Made by a program: the position numbers and the translations under genes. From Balamuthia mandrillaris (Eukaryota > Discosea > Longamoebia > Balamuthiidae), in assembly GCA_031835245.1 (NCBI GenBank), contig JAVKOQ010000312.1, positions 1 to 42,500 of the forward strand: a stretch of DNA of 42,500 bases, read 5' to 3'. The notes under the pieces were generated by a model, which searched no databases, was not told the origin of the DNA, and saw only the letters and a list, made by a program, of their open reading frames with translations. Positions 1 through 11,094 of the stretch are shown in pieces; the stretch's first letter is position 1; every line of letters starts with the position of its first letter.

Positions 1-218
1 TGATCTACCCTTCGGAAATAAACGCCCAAGCCTATTGGGCCACGTTGCAACCCCTAATTCTCCGCCCCACTTTTTTTTTTGGCCCTTCTTGTTTGTCACC
101 CGACGTCTGTCGAATTCGCTTTTCTTTTCTCCCTTCCCCCCTCCCCACCACAACTCCCCCTCCCCCTACTACCATCACTAGACGGACCGCCAACCCCCCC
201 CCCCCCTCCTCTGTGACA

Positions 219-2117
219 ATGAAGAAAGTTTCCGTGTTGATTTCGGTGTTGGTCGCCTTATTTATTGCGTCTGCCTCCTTCGCTGATCAGGAAGAGGCCG
301 TAATCACCCTCACTAAGGACAACTTTGATGAAGTGGTGAACAACCAAGACATTATTTTGGTGGAGTTTTACGCTCCCTGGTGCGGTCACTGCAAGAAGTA
401 CGTACTCAAGCATGTTTGCGACCTGCCTGTTCTTAACCGTTAATTTTGTTTTTTGTTGTGAAGGCTGGCTCCCGAGTATGAAAAGGCCGCCCAAACATTG
501 AAAAACAATGACCCGCCCATCCCCTTGGCCAAGGTGGATGCCACCGAGGAGAGAGAGCTGGGTGACAGGTACGGAGTGACCGGCTACCCTACACTCAAGG
601 TCTTCAGGAAAGGAGCCGAGCCCGCGCCCTACACTGGCGGTAGGACCGAGGATGCCATTGTTAATTACATGAAGAAGCAAGCTGGACCCGCCTCCAAAGT
701 CTTGGACACGAAGGAAGCCTTCGACAAGTTTGTCGCTTCCAACGTCCCTGCTGTGGTAGCCTTCTACTCCGAAGGTTCCTCTGGATTGAACACCTTCACT
801 TCCGTTGCTAACGCCAACCGCGAGGACTTCAGCTTTGCCCAAGTCACTGACTCCAGGTGCGTCTTCACTCCATTTCCTTTCTTTGAAAAGAAGCTCCATT
901 TACAAGCGTTAACTTGTAATCGTGGCTCTTTTCAGTCTTGCCGCTACCCTTGGTCATAGCAATGCTGTTGTTGTCTACAAAAAGGACGAAGATGCCGCTG
1001 TTTACTCTGAAGATGGATCAACGGACGCTCTCTTGAAATGGCTGCGCGTGAACAGTCTTCCTTTGGCCGTATGTTTTCATTCTCCTCCTCTCTTTCTCTC
1101 TCTCGCTCTCTCTGCCTTTTCGGACCGTCCTGGCCCTATGCTCAACGTGAATGGATTCCTTTGTAGGACGAAATCACTGCCAGAAATGCTGACAAGTACC
1201 AGAAGTCCGGTCTGCCCTTGCTTCGCTTCTACTTTGATGTTGACCATACCGTCAACGTCAAGCAAACTGCCTACTATGTCAGGCGATTGGCCAAGGTGGC
1301 CCAGATCTTTGTTGGAAAAGTTGTGGCTGGTTATTCTGCCTTGTACGTGCAATCCCCCGACTTTGTAGATCATTTTTCCTCACGCTCTTCCTCTCTTCAT
1401 AGGAACATGGCCTCTGATTATGCTCAACCGAACGATAAGGTTGTTGTCCTTGTAGAGAAGAACGACCTCAAATATAAGTTCACTGGGGAGTTTGGCAGTA
1501 CGTATTTTTATATTTGGGGATCCGCAGGCACAATTAACCTCTTTCCTCTTAGTTGAAAGCGTAAAGAACTTTGTTCAGGACGTGCTTGATGGCAAGGTGA
1601 AGCCCGCAATCAAGTCCGAACCTATTCCTGAGTCCAACGATGGTCCAGTCACAGTTGTTGTTGGCGAAAATTTCGACCAGATTGTCACGTATGTCGTTTT
1701 TCAGTTGCCTTTGCGTTACTTTTCCTTTTTGTCCTAACGCTGAAACATATTTGTTGCAAAAATACTCAGCCCGGAGAAGGACATCCTCATTGAATTCTAT
1801 GCTCCCTGGTGTGGTCACTGCAAGTCTTTAGCACCCAAGTATGACCAACTCGGTGAGAAACTGAAGGATATCAGTACCCTCACCATCGCTAAGATTGACG
1901 CTACTGCCAACGACTGGCCAAGATCCAAGTTCCCAGTTTCCGGCTTCCCCACAATCTTTTTCGTTCCTGCTGGCGGCGAGCCCATTTCTTACAACGGCAA
2001 CAGGGAGGTAGACGACTTTGTCACCTTCATCAAGAAACATGCCACGTACGTTTTTTAATTTTTTATAATGAGCCTTCTTGCTTGCTAATTTTTTTCCAAT
2101 ACAGCCACAAGTTCTAA
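219..2117 (+). CDS. Protein disulfide isomerase, two CGHC thioredoxin domains
   Basis: Eight exons: 219-397, 464-856, 936-1068, 1167-1342, 1403-1497, 1553-1688, 1770-2045, 2105-2117, giving 466 residues with every junction in frame. The ATG at 219 starts a hydrophobic signal peptide (about residues 1-22). The first catalytic thioredoxin domain follows, with APWCGHC at residues 52-58. Non-catalytic b and b' regions fill the middle, and a second catalytic domain carries CGHC at 385-388. This order (a-b-b'-a') is that of PDI, which forms and shuffles disulfides in the ER lumen. The length is slightly short of the usual 480-510. The last exon is only 13 nt and the protein ends in HATHKF, so no KDEL/HDEL-type retention signal is visible. 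An AATAAA lies 20 bp after the stop. Family call is firm; the tiny last exon is the least certain part. Confidence 0.93.
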
Positions 2118-2136
2118 GCGCTTTTCCTCGTACTTC

Positions 2137-2142
2137 AATAAA
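2137..2142 (+). terminator. Polyadenylation signal of the PDI gene
   Basis: A canonical AATAAA sits 20 bp after the proposed PDI stop codon. Its position supports ending the gene at 2117 rather than in a further exon downstream. Confidence 0.6.
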
Positions 2143-2267
2143 ATACCTCTTGTTTATCACGGCTACAAATACACACGTAAACTCTCCACAGGGTTTCCTG
2201 TTCTTTCCTCTTATTTTGCCTATGAGCTCCCCTCCAGACACCATCTCTCTTCCTCTCTCCCTCGTTC

Positions 2268-2301
<34 letters not shown>

Positions 2302-3109
2302 AAACAATCAATCATAATCCAGTGTACATCCTCTTTTTCTCCTCTAACGGTTGATTGTTTTCTCTCTTCTGGTTTCTCCCGCCTCTCGTCTCTCCCTCTC
2401 CCTCTCTCGTCTCTCGTCTCTCTCCCTCTCTCGTCTCTCGTCTCTCTCTCTCTCTCTCTCGTCTCTTTCTGTATGTTTCTCTTTTCACTTTTGCCCCCCT
2501 CTCCCTGTGGCTAATCTCCACTTTTTTTTTCCGTAGGGAAATACAATTGATGTTTCGCTGGTAGGATGAACATTGGCGGCAGACCGACGAATGTGATTGG
2601 TGAGGAGGTAAATGGCTATAATGGCGCTGCGGGGACCCACTCCACGCAGCGGAGAAGGGTGAAAGGAAGGTGGAGGCCAGTGCAGAGGCGGCGGCAGCAG
2701 GGAGCAGAAAAATTTGACGGGGAAGAGGAGGAAAGTCGGAAGGAAAACTGAATTCCTGCGGAGGGAAAACTGATTGCACGCCCAAAGAAATCAGAGGGCG
2801 AGGCGCATTACAGGCCCAGGCCAACTGCATATAAAATGCTTGCAACGACGCTGCTCTTTCAATCATCCCGCTTCAAAACAACAAACAAGAACAACTCCAA
2901 AGCTTTGTATCGCAGTTTTTTGCATTTTTTTTGTTTTTGTTTCTATATAATTTCCTTGCTAGCAGCAGCTACACCGAAGCAAAGAAAGGTACATTGCCCC
3001 ATTGATGTCCCTCCTCTCCAATCCTTTGCAAAGCCTACCATTGTGCGCAAAGAATTGAAAACCAATATTCTTTACTAGGCGCATCCTCGCTCTAACGCTG
3101 TTATATCGG
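2143..3109. other. Intergenic stretch with CT-rich tracts and the 5' region of the HAM1-like gene
   Basis: No credible gene is seen here. From about 2224 to 2475 the plus strand is CT-rich, with a pure CT run near 2270-2298 and TCGTCT/CTCTCC variants after it. The open frames across these tracts are translated simple repeat. The part from 2560 to 2820 is ordinary mixed sequence. A TATA box at 2830 and about 280 bp of leader precede the HAM1-like start codon at 3110. Confidence 0.6.
2830..2836 (+). promoter_or_regulatory. TATA box, HAM1-like gene
   Basis: TATAAAA lies 274 bp upstream of the start codon at 3110 and faces the gene. It would place transcription start near 2860 and leave a leader of roughly 250 nt, possibly with its own intron. 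Only the motif and orientation support this. Confidence 0.4.
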
Positions 3110-5105
3110 ATGTCTGATTTCTACACTCCAGGAGAAGGGCTGATCAAGTCAGACAGAAAAACAACAACCAGAACTCCTTGGGACAAAAGACATACCGAGG
3201 AGCAAGTAAGAAACCGATTGGAACGCGAACGACACGAAGACCTCGCCAGAGAAAGAGACCGTAGAAAAGCGGAAGAACACGGCCACAAGTACCACTGGGA
3301 CGAGCACGAAGAAGTTTACGACAAACCTCGTTGGGTAGAATCCGAGAAAAGAAGAAGAGGACGATTTGCCAGAATGACTGAGTTTTTGAAGAAAGGAGAG
3401 CTTCCCACCAACCGCGACATGACGGAGGGCCTCGAGGAAGCCAAGATCGCTCTTGAGGACACCAAGACCATCGCCCAGACCGAGGGCCTCACCCGAGAGG
3501 GTGAGAGAATTATCGAAGACGCAGAGCGCGTCATGACCGACGCCGAGAGACTCATTCTCGAGAGGAACAGGGACGAGAAGCTGCAGAGGCTCTGGCGCGA
3601 ATCCAAGCTCGCCACCCAGGAGCTAAGGGAGAAGGACTTTGCTTCCAGGTATGTTGATTCTTCCTCAATTCCAGGCTATGGTCCCTTCTCTGGCGTTGTT
3701 CTAACCAATAGCCTTTATTTCCAAATGAATGAATGCAATCCACCACATCTAGGGGCGGAGCGGCCGGACTAGTTGAATCTGAGGAGACCCGCAAAGTGCG
3801 TGAGAGGGGCGCCCAGTTGATGAAGGCCGCCCAATTGCTGGGCCTCGAGCTGGCGACCTCATCCTCTTTCAGAAGAAGCCTGGGTGACCTTATTGCCTTC
3901 TTCTGGCACGTACTCGAGGGCAAGGTCGAATCCGGCTCCCAAGAAGTCCGCCAAGAAGTCAAAGAAGGCTGGAGGGCCATGACTACTGAGCACGGTACGT
4001 CGCCTTTTACCTTATGTCTTTGCCTTTCCTATACGCGTTGCTAATTCCCTCACTAGATATGGAGAAGGCCAAAGACAAGGTCTCCCAAGTCACCGAGTCA
4101 GTTAGCAAGATCGCGTTGGATGCCAAGGAAGGCAAGACGAGCATGAAGTTCACCGAACAAGAGAAGGACGAATTGATGCACCGATTCATCAGAATCATGA
4201 GGGACATCAACAGCAGAGAACGCACCAAACGAGCCATCCAAGAGCTTCTTGGTTTATTTACCGTCATGAACGAGATGCTGACGGAGGTGAGAGCCAGGGG
4301 ACAAGAGCGTCTCAAAGCTACCACCATGGACATCAAGAGGAGCGAGCACCTGGACAAGGTCAGCATGTTATCCAAGGAGCTCTTTGAGGAATTCGCGGGG
4401 CACAGGGCTCTGGACCCTCTCATCTTCCACGTCAAGGAGACTAGCGATCTCATGAGCAAGAGCGAGGGAATGAGAGACTACTGGCATGACCTCAGGCACT
4501 ACCTCCTCAACATCCTCCGCGAACCGGAGAGGTTGGAATCTCGTGACAGCACAGAAGCTGTAATTCAAGAAGGCAAGGACCTCATGGCTCGAGGTCGCGA
4601 ATTGCTCTACAGGAACGACACAAACCTCCTCATTCGAGACAACTTGAGGCAGATCGTTGGAGAGAGCAGAGACATGGTTCAGAGAGTTGGCGCTGATCCT
4701 CTTATTCTTAAGCTTCAAAAGGTACCACTCAAGTTTAAGTTTTCTGCTGTTTTTTATTTTCTAGTTTCTTACCCGGTTTTTGTTGCTTCTCAGGACTTGA
4801 GGAGATTGGCACAGGACCTCATCCTTGACGAACGTGGCCGCATTCAATGGAAGCCAGAGGCTCTTAACCAGTTGAAGATCATTATCCTTACTTCAATCGT
4901 CGAAAAGATGAGGATTCCTCTTCCTGTGATGCAGACTGAGAACGACAAGATGGCCTTCAGGTTGGAGGGACTCATTCTCAGGTTGAAGGATGTGTTGCCC
5001 TACGACATTGTCATGGAGAATCATGGCAGGACTTCATTCGACCTTTATGATCCCAAGGACCCTCTTCATGCCGGAAGCATCCAGACTCTTGTGCTGAAAT
5101 TGTTC

Positions 5106-5140
<35 letters not shown>

Positions 5141-5686
5141 TCTCTTGGAAAGCGATCTAACCGAGGCACTACCCCCGCAAATGCAGGCGCAACATTAACA
5201 TTCACACCCCGCCCGCTGACATCTACTTCCACCATAAGACGTTCCCGAGGGTGGAGGAGTCCGGCAAAGCCTTGATCGACGTCGGCGGACGTGGTATGGA
5301 CATTGATATTAGGCTCCAGACTTCTTCCAAGACCAAAAACATCTTCGATGTAGCCAATGTGGCTTGCGTGATCAACAAGCTCTCTTTGAGACTCGAAGGA
5401 ACTCAGCACGAGTAAGTACACCGTTGTGCACATATTCTAAGCTGAGGCATTCACTGACCGCTTCAACTCTTGCTTTTTTGCGTTTAGCATGCTCTACAAC
5501 ACTGGTATTAAGCTGTTCAAGGGCAGAATAAGGAGAACAATCGAGGACGCTATCCAGGAGAATATTGCCAACATGTTGGTTGACCTGAACGAGAACTTGA
5601 TGCAACTCAGAAAGATGGACACCGTTGACATCAAGAGAACAGCACAGGACCTCGGCGATAAGATCAGGGAGAGAGTGTCTGGATAA
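3110..5686 (+). CDS. HAM1-like protein (DUF5923 N-terminal, DUF4449 C-terminal)
   Basis: Six exons: 3110-3648, 3753-3994, 4057-4721, 4794-5101, 5187-5411, 5488-5686; 725 residues, all junctions in frame. The start is charged and helical, rich in E, R and K. Residues about 85-180 match the HAM1-like N-terminal region (a FLKKGELPTN segment, then long helices). The C-terminal part has the run INIHTPPADIYFHHKTFP followed by a GRGMDIDI-type strand, which I recognise as the DUF4449 domain of fungal HAM1-like proteins, thought to adopt a lipid-binding fold related to BPI/SMP domains. No signal peptide or membrane segment is seen, so a cytosolic or membrane-surface lipid-handling role is likely. Intron 4 contains a sense-strand CT repeat. 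Molecular function is inferred from the family and is not established. Confidence 0.82.
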
Positions 5687-6089
5687 ATGTCCACTCGTCT
5701 GTTCGCCTTTGAAGAGGCATTGTTCGGTGGGGCATGCATAAGCATGTCTTCATTTGCAGAATTCTTCACTCCATCTGCGTTTAACTCTCTTCTTCCACAC
5801 CAAACTTTTTTCTTGTAAAGACTTGACATTCTTTTGATTTGAAAGAAACAACAAAGTCTCTCCTACCAAAGTCTCTCTCTTGTTAATTGGCTGTTCCTCC
5901 TTCAGGTGCTTTGTTTATTAAATGGTCGTTGTGCTTTGGCAAATGCTGCACCGAAAAAAAGCTTGCTGTTTCTCCGCCTTTATATTATTAGGTGAAAGTT
6001 AAACTGGTGAGCCTATCCAAACTTCTCACAACAAAGCCAGTAGCTACCTCCCCCGTTTGCCGTCTTACCCTAGCCACCAACCCCCGGAA

Positions 6090-8449
6090 ATGGAGAGCGA
6101 GACAGAATGGTTACGATGTGTGAAAGAGAGCATAAGCGGGATAAGAGACCTGCTAACGGAGACTGTAAAAGAACGGCTGCGCAAGCTGGATCCAAACCTT
6201 CCCTTCGCGGACGACCTGGACTACCTCAACTTCTATGACACTTTACTGTGGCTCAAAAAGCAGCTCTGCGCGGTGCAGCTGTTGTCTTTGCAGGAAGGCG
6301 GACAGCTATTGAAGGAGCGCAAGCAAAGAACGGAAAAGAGCAAGATCGACGAAAGCGTGGCAACACTAGAGGCCCTTGTCCATGCCACGGAGTGCCTGCT
6401 GGACGCCAAGCTCCGACAACACCTTCCTATCGTCGGCGATAAGCCTTCCTCTGGTGTCACTACCACCGAGGCTAAAGAAAAGGAGAAGGCGGAGACCGAG
6501 GAAGAAGCCCGTGAGCCAACAACAATCAAGGACAAAGCGGAAAGGCAAGGCAGGCGGCCTCCTCTACTGCCGCGGTTGGAGCGGTTAGCCCACAAATTGG
6601 GACTCACCCAGAACGAAAAGAAGGCGCTGATCTACCTGCTAGTACTGCACACAGGGAAGGAGTTTCGCACAGGACCCACTACCACTACCAGTCTTAGCGA
6701 AAGCGGTGGCAGCAATAGTAACAACTTCTTCAGAGGCTTCCGCACCGCCGACAGGCGTTACGGCTTCGATTCCATGCTTTACTTCTCGGGCATGACCTTC
6801 CAGGAGGGAGTGGCCTTCCTTCGTCCTACTCGCCTCCATTTGACCCAGGGCCTCTTCAATGCGGACAAACAAAATCCCACGCAGAACGAGTACCTGGAGC
6901 TCTGCCACGAGACCTTGGCTGCACTCACTGGCACCCAACTTACTGCCTCTGAGCTGCTCAAAATAGATAAGACCAAGTTGGCCGATGTCATTGAAGAAGA
7001 GAAAGACGAAAAAACAGCCAGATCCAACGAGACTCTTGAGGATAAGAAGAGCAAGGAGGAGGACATGGATATAGCTGTCAGTTCCTCCACACCGCAGCAA
7101 CAGACAGTTTACAATGAGCAGGAAGAGGAAGAGGCAAATGAAAGCAACCTCCATGCTCCGGGTTCGGAGACACAACCAGATGAAGTCGACCAACCGCAAA
7201 CTTTGGAGAAAGACCTGTTCACCTTGCTGCGTGAAGAAACGCTGCTAGATAAAAAGCGTCAACTTGGGCACACAACTGATGAGACCACTGAAGAAGACGA
7301 GGAGGACCCAGACAAGATCCGGCCTTACACCAAGGATATTGAGTATCTGGAGGATCAGGTTATTCTCTTACCTCTTTATGTTTGTTGCTTGCTTGTTCAC
7401 TAACCGGTGAGAGCAGATTAAATGGATAGGTGTGAAACTGAAAATTAGAAGAAGAGTGGAACAGACAGAGTCCGACTTTTCCTACGGAGACCGCTCTCAG
7501 CTGGAAACCGAACTGAGGGAGTTCAGAGCCAAGGAAAGAATGTTAAAGGTAATGCCAGCTGCCGTGCTTTAATAGAATCAGATATTAACTAACCCTCTCT
7601 CTCTCTCTCTCTCTCTCTCTCAGGCCAAGTGTGAGAAACGATTGGCTGCCACAAAAGAGGCGGGAGAGTGGTTACCCCGTCTCGAGAGGTTGGCCAAAGC
7701 ATGTAATATGGATGAATTCGAAAAGGTATTGTTAGCGTCATGCCTATTTCCTCTCATTTCTTCTCTTTGTCGTACTTAATAAACACGTCACATTGTAGTC
7801 GGTAGTACTGGCGTTGGTGGGCGCAGTTATCAGCCAAGAAATATATAGGATGGACCCCAACTTCACTGTAGGACAATTGACACAGCTGTTCTGCAAAGGC
7901 TTCGAACAAGAAGTAAGCGCGAGGCCATACTTTTACAAGGCAAGCACCTTGGTGAGGGAGGGTATAGTTCGTTTAACTGAAAGTTGGGGTGGAGATCTTA
8001 TGCGAGTACTGGTAATGTCAATGTTTCACTCTTTCTTTGATTAATCACGTAGTTTACATTAGCAACTGTGCTTATCTAATCACATCACTAGGTTGAACTG
8101 GATAGGCGAATGCTCGACTTCATCGTTGGATTGGACACAGAATTCAATGAGCTAGTGGAGGGCTCCCACTCATACTTTCCGAAAGTGAATGTTGATCAAG
8201 GTTAAGGGCTTTAAAGTGTATGTCTTGACCTTTGATTAACGACCTCTTTTACAGTTATTCTGCCGGATGAAGCCAAAAAACTTATTATGGACACAGTGCA
8301 CGGTTTTGAACTCTATAAGAAACATCGAAAGGAACTTGGTTTCGAAGAGGTGATTTCTTATGGCAACGGCATTTTGCTATTGTTCTTTGGGCCTTCCGGT
8401 TTGTTTTCTTTTTTAATACCACTTCCATTGCTAGCTCATTCTTAGTCCC

Positions 8450-8482
<33 letters not shown>

Positions 8483-10447
8483 GCTCTCTGCTCTCTGCTC
8501 TCTCTTCTCTCCTCGCTCCTCGCTCCTCGCTCCTCTCTCTCTCTCTCCCTCTGCTCTCTGCTCTCTCTTCTCTCTTCTCTCTTCTCTCCTCTCTCCTCTC
8601 TCTCCCCCCCCCTCTGCAGGCACGGGCAAGACGATGATGGCAAATGCACTCGCTAACTCTCTTGGAAAGAAAATTTTGCTCATAAATTACACCTCTCTCG
8701 GTGGGAATAGGGCAGATGAAGTTATAAAGTTTATCTTTCGAGAGGTACCCTTTCCTTTATGCTGTTCATTTCGTTTATTCTCTATTTTTGTTTGTTGCTT
8801 TATAGCATTATGATATCTGACTACATGCGTGCTCTGCTGGTAGGCCAAACTTACAGACTCCATTCTGTTTTTCGATGAATGCGAACAAATCTTTCTTTCG
8901 CGGGATAAAGGCGGCACAGACATTAACTTGCTGCTTACTGAAATCGAGAGACATGATGGACTTATTATAATGGTTCCTACTATTTTTTGTTGCATTACCT
9001 GACACTTCTTTGTTGAGCCATTTCCAATCGTTTAACTTTTTTTTTTGTTTGCAGGCAACCAATCGGGCGTTCGACCTAGATGAAGCGATGCATAGGAGAA
9101 TAACATTGGCCATAGAGTTTCGGCAGCCTGACCCCATCATGAGGCAAAAAATCTGGAAGGCGCATATCCCCCAAGCAATGAAGTTGGCTGATGATATTGA
9201 CTGGAAGTTGCTGGCTCTAAAGTATGAGTTATCTGGGGGCTTTATCAAGAATGCCGTTCTCAGCGCACTTTCAGCAGCAGTAAATCGCGATAAGGTACCT
9301 GATGGCCCTCTGTGTAATGCCTCTCCATTAATACAAAAAAAAAATACAATAATATAGAGCAACGTGGTGATAACCCAGGAGGACTTGGACAACGGCTCTA
9401 AGCTTCAGTTGAGAGGAAGGCTGGCAATGGTGGACTTTGACCGCAGAGGTATTGTTTAAAATAGTCTGAATCAGTTGCTTGTTTATTGTAACACAATATG
9501 CTCTGCATACAGTGGTACCTACAAGAGGAATTGAAGATGTTATTGCAAGCGAGGAAGTTATTGAGAGTCTTCACGAAATTATCAACTACGAGAAGGCCCG
9601 ACAAGTTCTTTTTGGACAATGGGGATACTCAGAAAAACTCTGCTCTGATCAGGGCACCACTGTTCTCTTCTATGGTCCTCCAGGTGTGGGAAAAACCATG
9701 GCTGCGTACGTTTCAATACATCTTTCCGTTCAGAAAAAAATAGACGGAACAATTTCTTACCATTCTTTTTCTCCCGGTGGCAATGCAGGGAGGCCATTGG
9801 TTTTGAAACGGGCAAACCACTCAAGGTGATCAACTGCGCTGAGTTGGTCAGCAAGTACGTGGGTGATACCGGGAAAAACATAGAGGCTGTTTTCAAGGAA
9901 GCCAAAACTCTAGATGCTATTCTAGTTTTTGATGAAGCTGATAGTATTTTTGGCGCCAGGTCTTCTTCTACTGAAAGCTCCACTGACAGATACGCCAACC
10001 TTGACGTAGGTTTGCTTTTGTATCACATGGAGAAGTTTCCTGGTATTGTCGTCCTGACAACAAACCTCGTGAATGCAATTGATACTGCCTTCCACAGAAG
10101 GATACGCTTCATGGTGCCTTTCTCCCTGCCAGATGCCAAGTTAAGAGAAAAGGTAGGTTCCTGCCCTTTGTACACCCTTCACCCTCTCACTAATATCTTC
10201 GCAGTTGTGGAGAGCACACATTCCTCCCAACGCCCCAATGGCAAAAGATGTAAATTTCTCAAAGTTGAGCAACGCTTTCGCATTTGCGGGAGGCAACATC
10301 AAGAACGTTTGCTTCAAGGCGGCTGCTAGAGCAGCTCTCCGTCTGGAAAATCCTATCATCACTATGGAGGACCTAACACAATGCGCTGAAAGAGAGCTAA
10401 ACAAAGGAGCAGCTGACAAACAACGGCTCGCCTCCTTCTACTCCTAA
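6090..10447 (+). CDS. Tandem AAA ATPase, 13 exons
   Basis: Exons 6090-7358, 7417-7548, 7624-7725, 7799-8011, 8092-8200, 8255-8398, 8620-8744, 8844-8972, 9055-9294, 9358-9448, 9513-9705, 9789-10152, 10205-10447; 1117 residues. The ATG at 6090 is the first in frame. Residues 1-500 are charged and partly low complexity (EEEKDEKT-like), with helical segments. Module 1 has Walker A GPSGTGKT (654-661), Walker B ILFFDEC (D709, E710), a sensor ATN and AMHRRI arginine. Module 2 has GPPGVGKT (906-913), ILVFDEAD (D964, E965), TTN and AFHRRI. Each is followed by an AAA lid with GGFIKN or GGNIKN. Both sites look competent for ATP hydrolysis. The best general match is the SpoVK/CDC48-like class of AAA proteins; the specific substrate is unknown. 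The 221-bp intron 6 splits the first P-loop and is full of CT repeats. Confidence 0.88.
8450..8617 (+). repeat. CT-rich microsatellite in AAA gene intron 6
   Basis: Most of the 221-bp intron (8399-8619) is CT dinucleotide and CTCTGCT/CTCGCT/CTCTTCT repeats that run into a C-rich tract and the acceptor CTGCAG. It acts as an oversized polypyrimidine tract on the sense strand. Confidence 0.85.
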
Positions 10448-10575
10448 ATGGTTAACCCTACAATAAAGGAAAGTGTTCTTCTGCACCTGGGGTTGTTGTT
10501 GGCCTCAAAGAAAAAAAACGCATTACGGAGAAGAAAAAAATAAGGTTGGCAGCGTAAGGAGCATGATTTTCGAAG

Positions 10576-10581
10576 AAAAAA
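10576..10581 (-). terminator. Pol III terminator of tRNA-Arg
   Basis: Six T residues on the minus strand (A6 on the plus strand) begin 5 nt after the tRNA discriminator base. This is a standard RNA polymerase III stop. Confidence 0.7.
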
Positions 10582-10586
10582 GATAT

Positions 10587-10659
10587 CGCCCACAGCAGGG
10601 CTCGAACCTGCGACCCTTAGCTTAGAAGGCTAATGCTCTTCCAACTGAGCTATGCGGGC
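10587..10659 (-). tRNA. tRNA-Arg (anticodon UCU)
   Basis: The minus strand reads as a complete 73-nt cloverleaf without intron. The acceptor GCCCGCA pairs with TGTGGGC with one G-U pair. The D arm is GCTC/GAGC. The anticodon stem TTAGC/GCTAA encloses loop CTTCTAA with anticodon TCT. The T arm is GCAGG/CCTGC with loop TTCGAGC. It decodes AGA/AGG arginine codons. A and B boxes are intact. CCA is not encoded, as expected in eukaryotes. It lies in the gap between two protein genes, and its 3' end faces the AAA gene terminus. Confidence 0.96.
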
Positions 10660-10870
10660 AACTTGTTGTTTTTGCAAAAGAGGTTGTTTTCGCAATGTGT
10701 CCTCAACTTACCTTTTGCGACCAGAAGGTTAGTTTCACGAACAGAGCCGGAGCCCTGTGCTTGTTGGTGGTTTGAGGGGTGAGTACGCAGTTGTGTTGTG
10801 GTAGGTTCCTTGAAGGTTGAGCAAAAACATACCCAAAGTCTGCAAGGTTTCTAGAAGGGATAAATATTTA
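10660..10870. other. Short intergenic gap, tRNA 5' flank
   Basis: No gene seen. It contains splice-site-like words on both strands (GGGGTGAGT on plus, AAAAGGTAAGT on minus) without attached coding sequence. Confidence 0.4.
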
Positions 10871-11062
10871 TTACGCTTGCCTACCAGCCTTTTCATGCAG
10901 GCGATTCTGCTTCTCCCTGAGGGCTATGGCAGCCTCGAGAGATGCCAAGCCGCCCGAAACATCTTGATCCGCTATTTTACACGCACTTTCCTCCTCCTCT
11001 TCTGTGAGGGGCCGTAAATTGCGCAATTTCTGAAGGAGGGCAAAGACGCAGCCTTGATGAAA
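10871..11062 (-). other. Coding-looking segment, possible terminal exon of an unmodelled transcript
   Basis: On the minus strand, downstream of the 551-residue gene, an open frame ends in TAATAAATA (stop overlapping an AATAAA signal). It encodes a charged helix-like peptide containing LRNLRPLTEEEE and LEAAIALREKQNRLHEKAG. It has no ATG in frame before an upstream stop, so it would have to be a 3' exon. It could belong to an alternative form of the neighbouring gene or to a separate small gene. A strong donor-like AAAAG|GTAAGT also lies further on (near 10709 on the minus strand). I cannot assign a function. Confidence 0.3.
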
Positions 11063-11071
11063 TATGTATCT

Positions 11072-11077
11072 TTTATT
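11072..11077 (-). terminator. Polyadenylation signal of the 551-residue gene
   Basis: AATAAA on the minus strand begins 18 bp after the TAA stop at 11095-11097. It supports the proposed 3' end. Confidence 0.55.
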
Positions 11078-11094
11078 TAAACCCTAAAGCATAG

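Noticed and set aside
258-899. 213-residue minus-strand frame
   Set aside because: It is antisense to PDI exons 1-2, which have strong family homology.
2312-2866. 184-residue minus-strand frame
   Set aside because: Its second half is GA repeat translated as Arg/Glu; no convincing start, domain or splice context.
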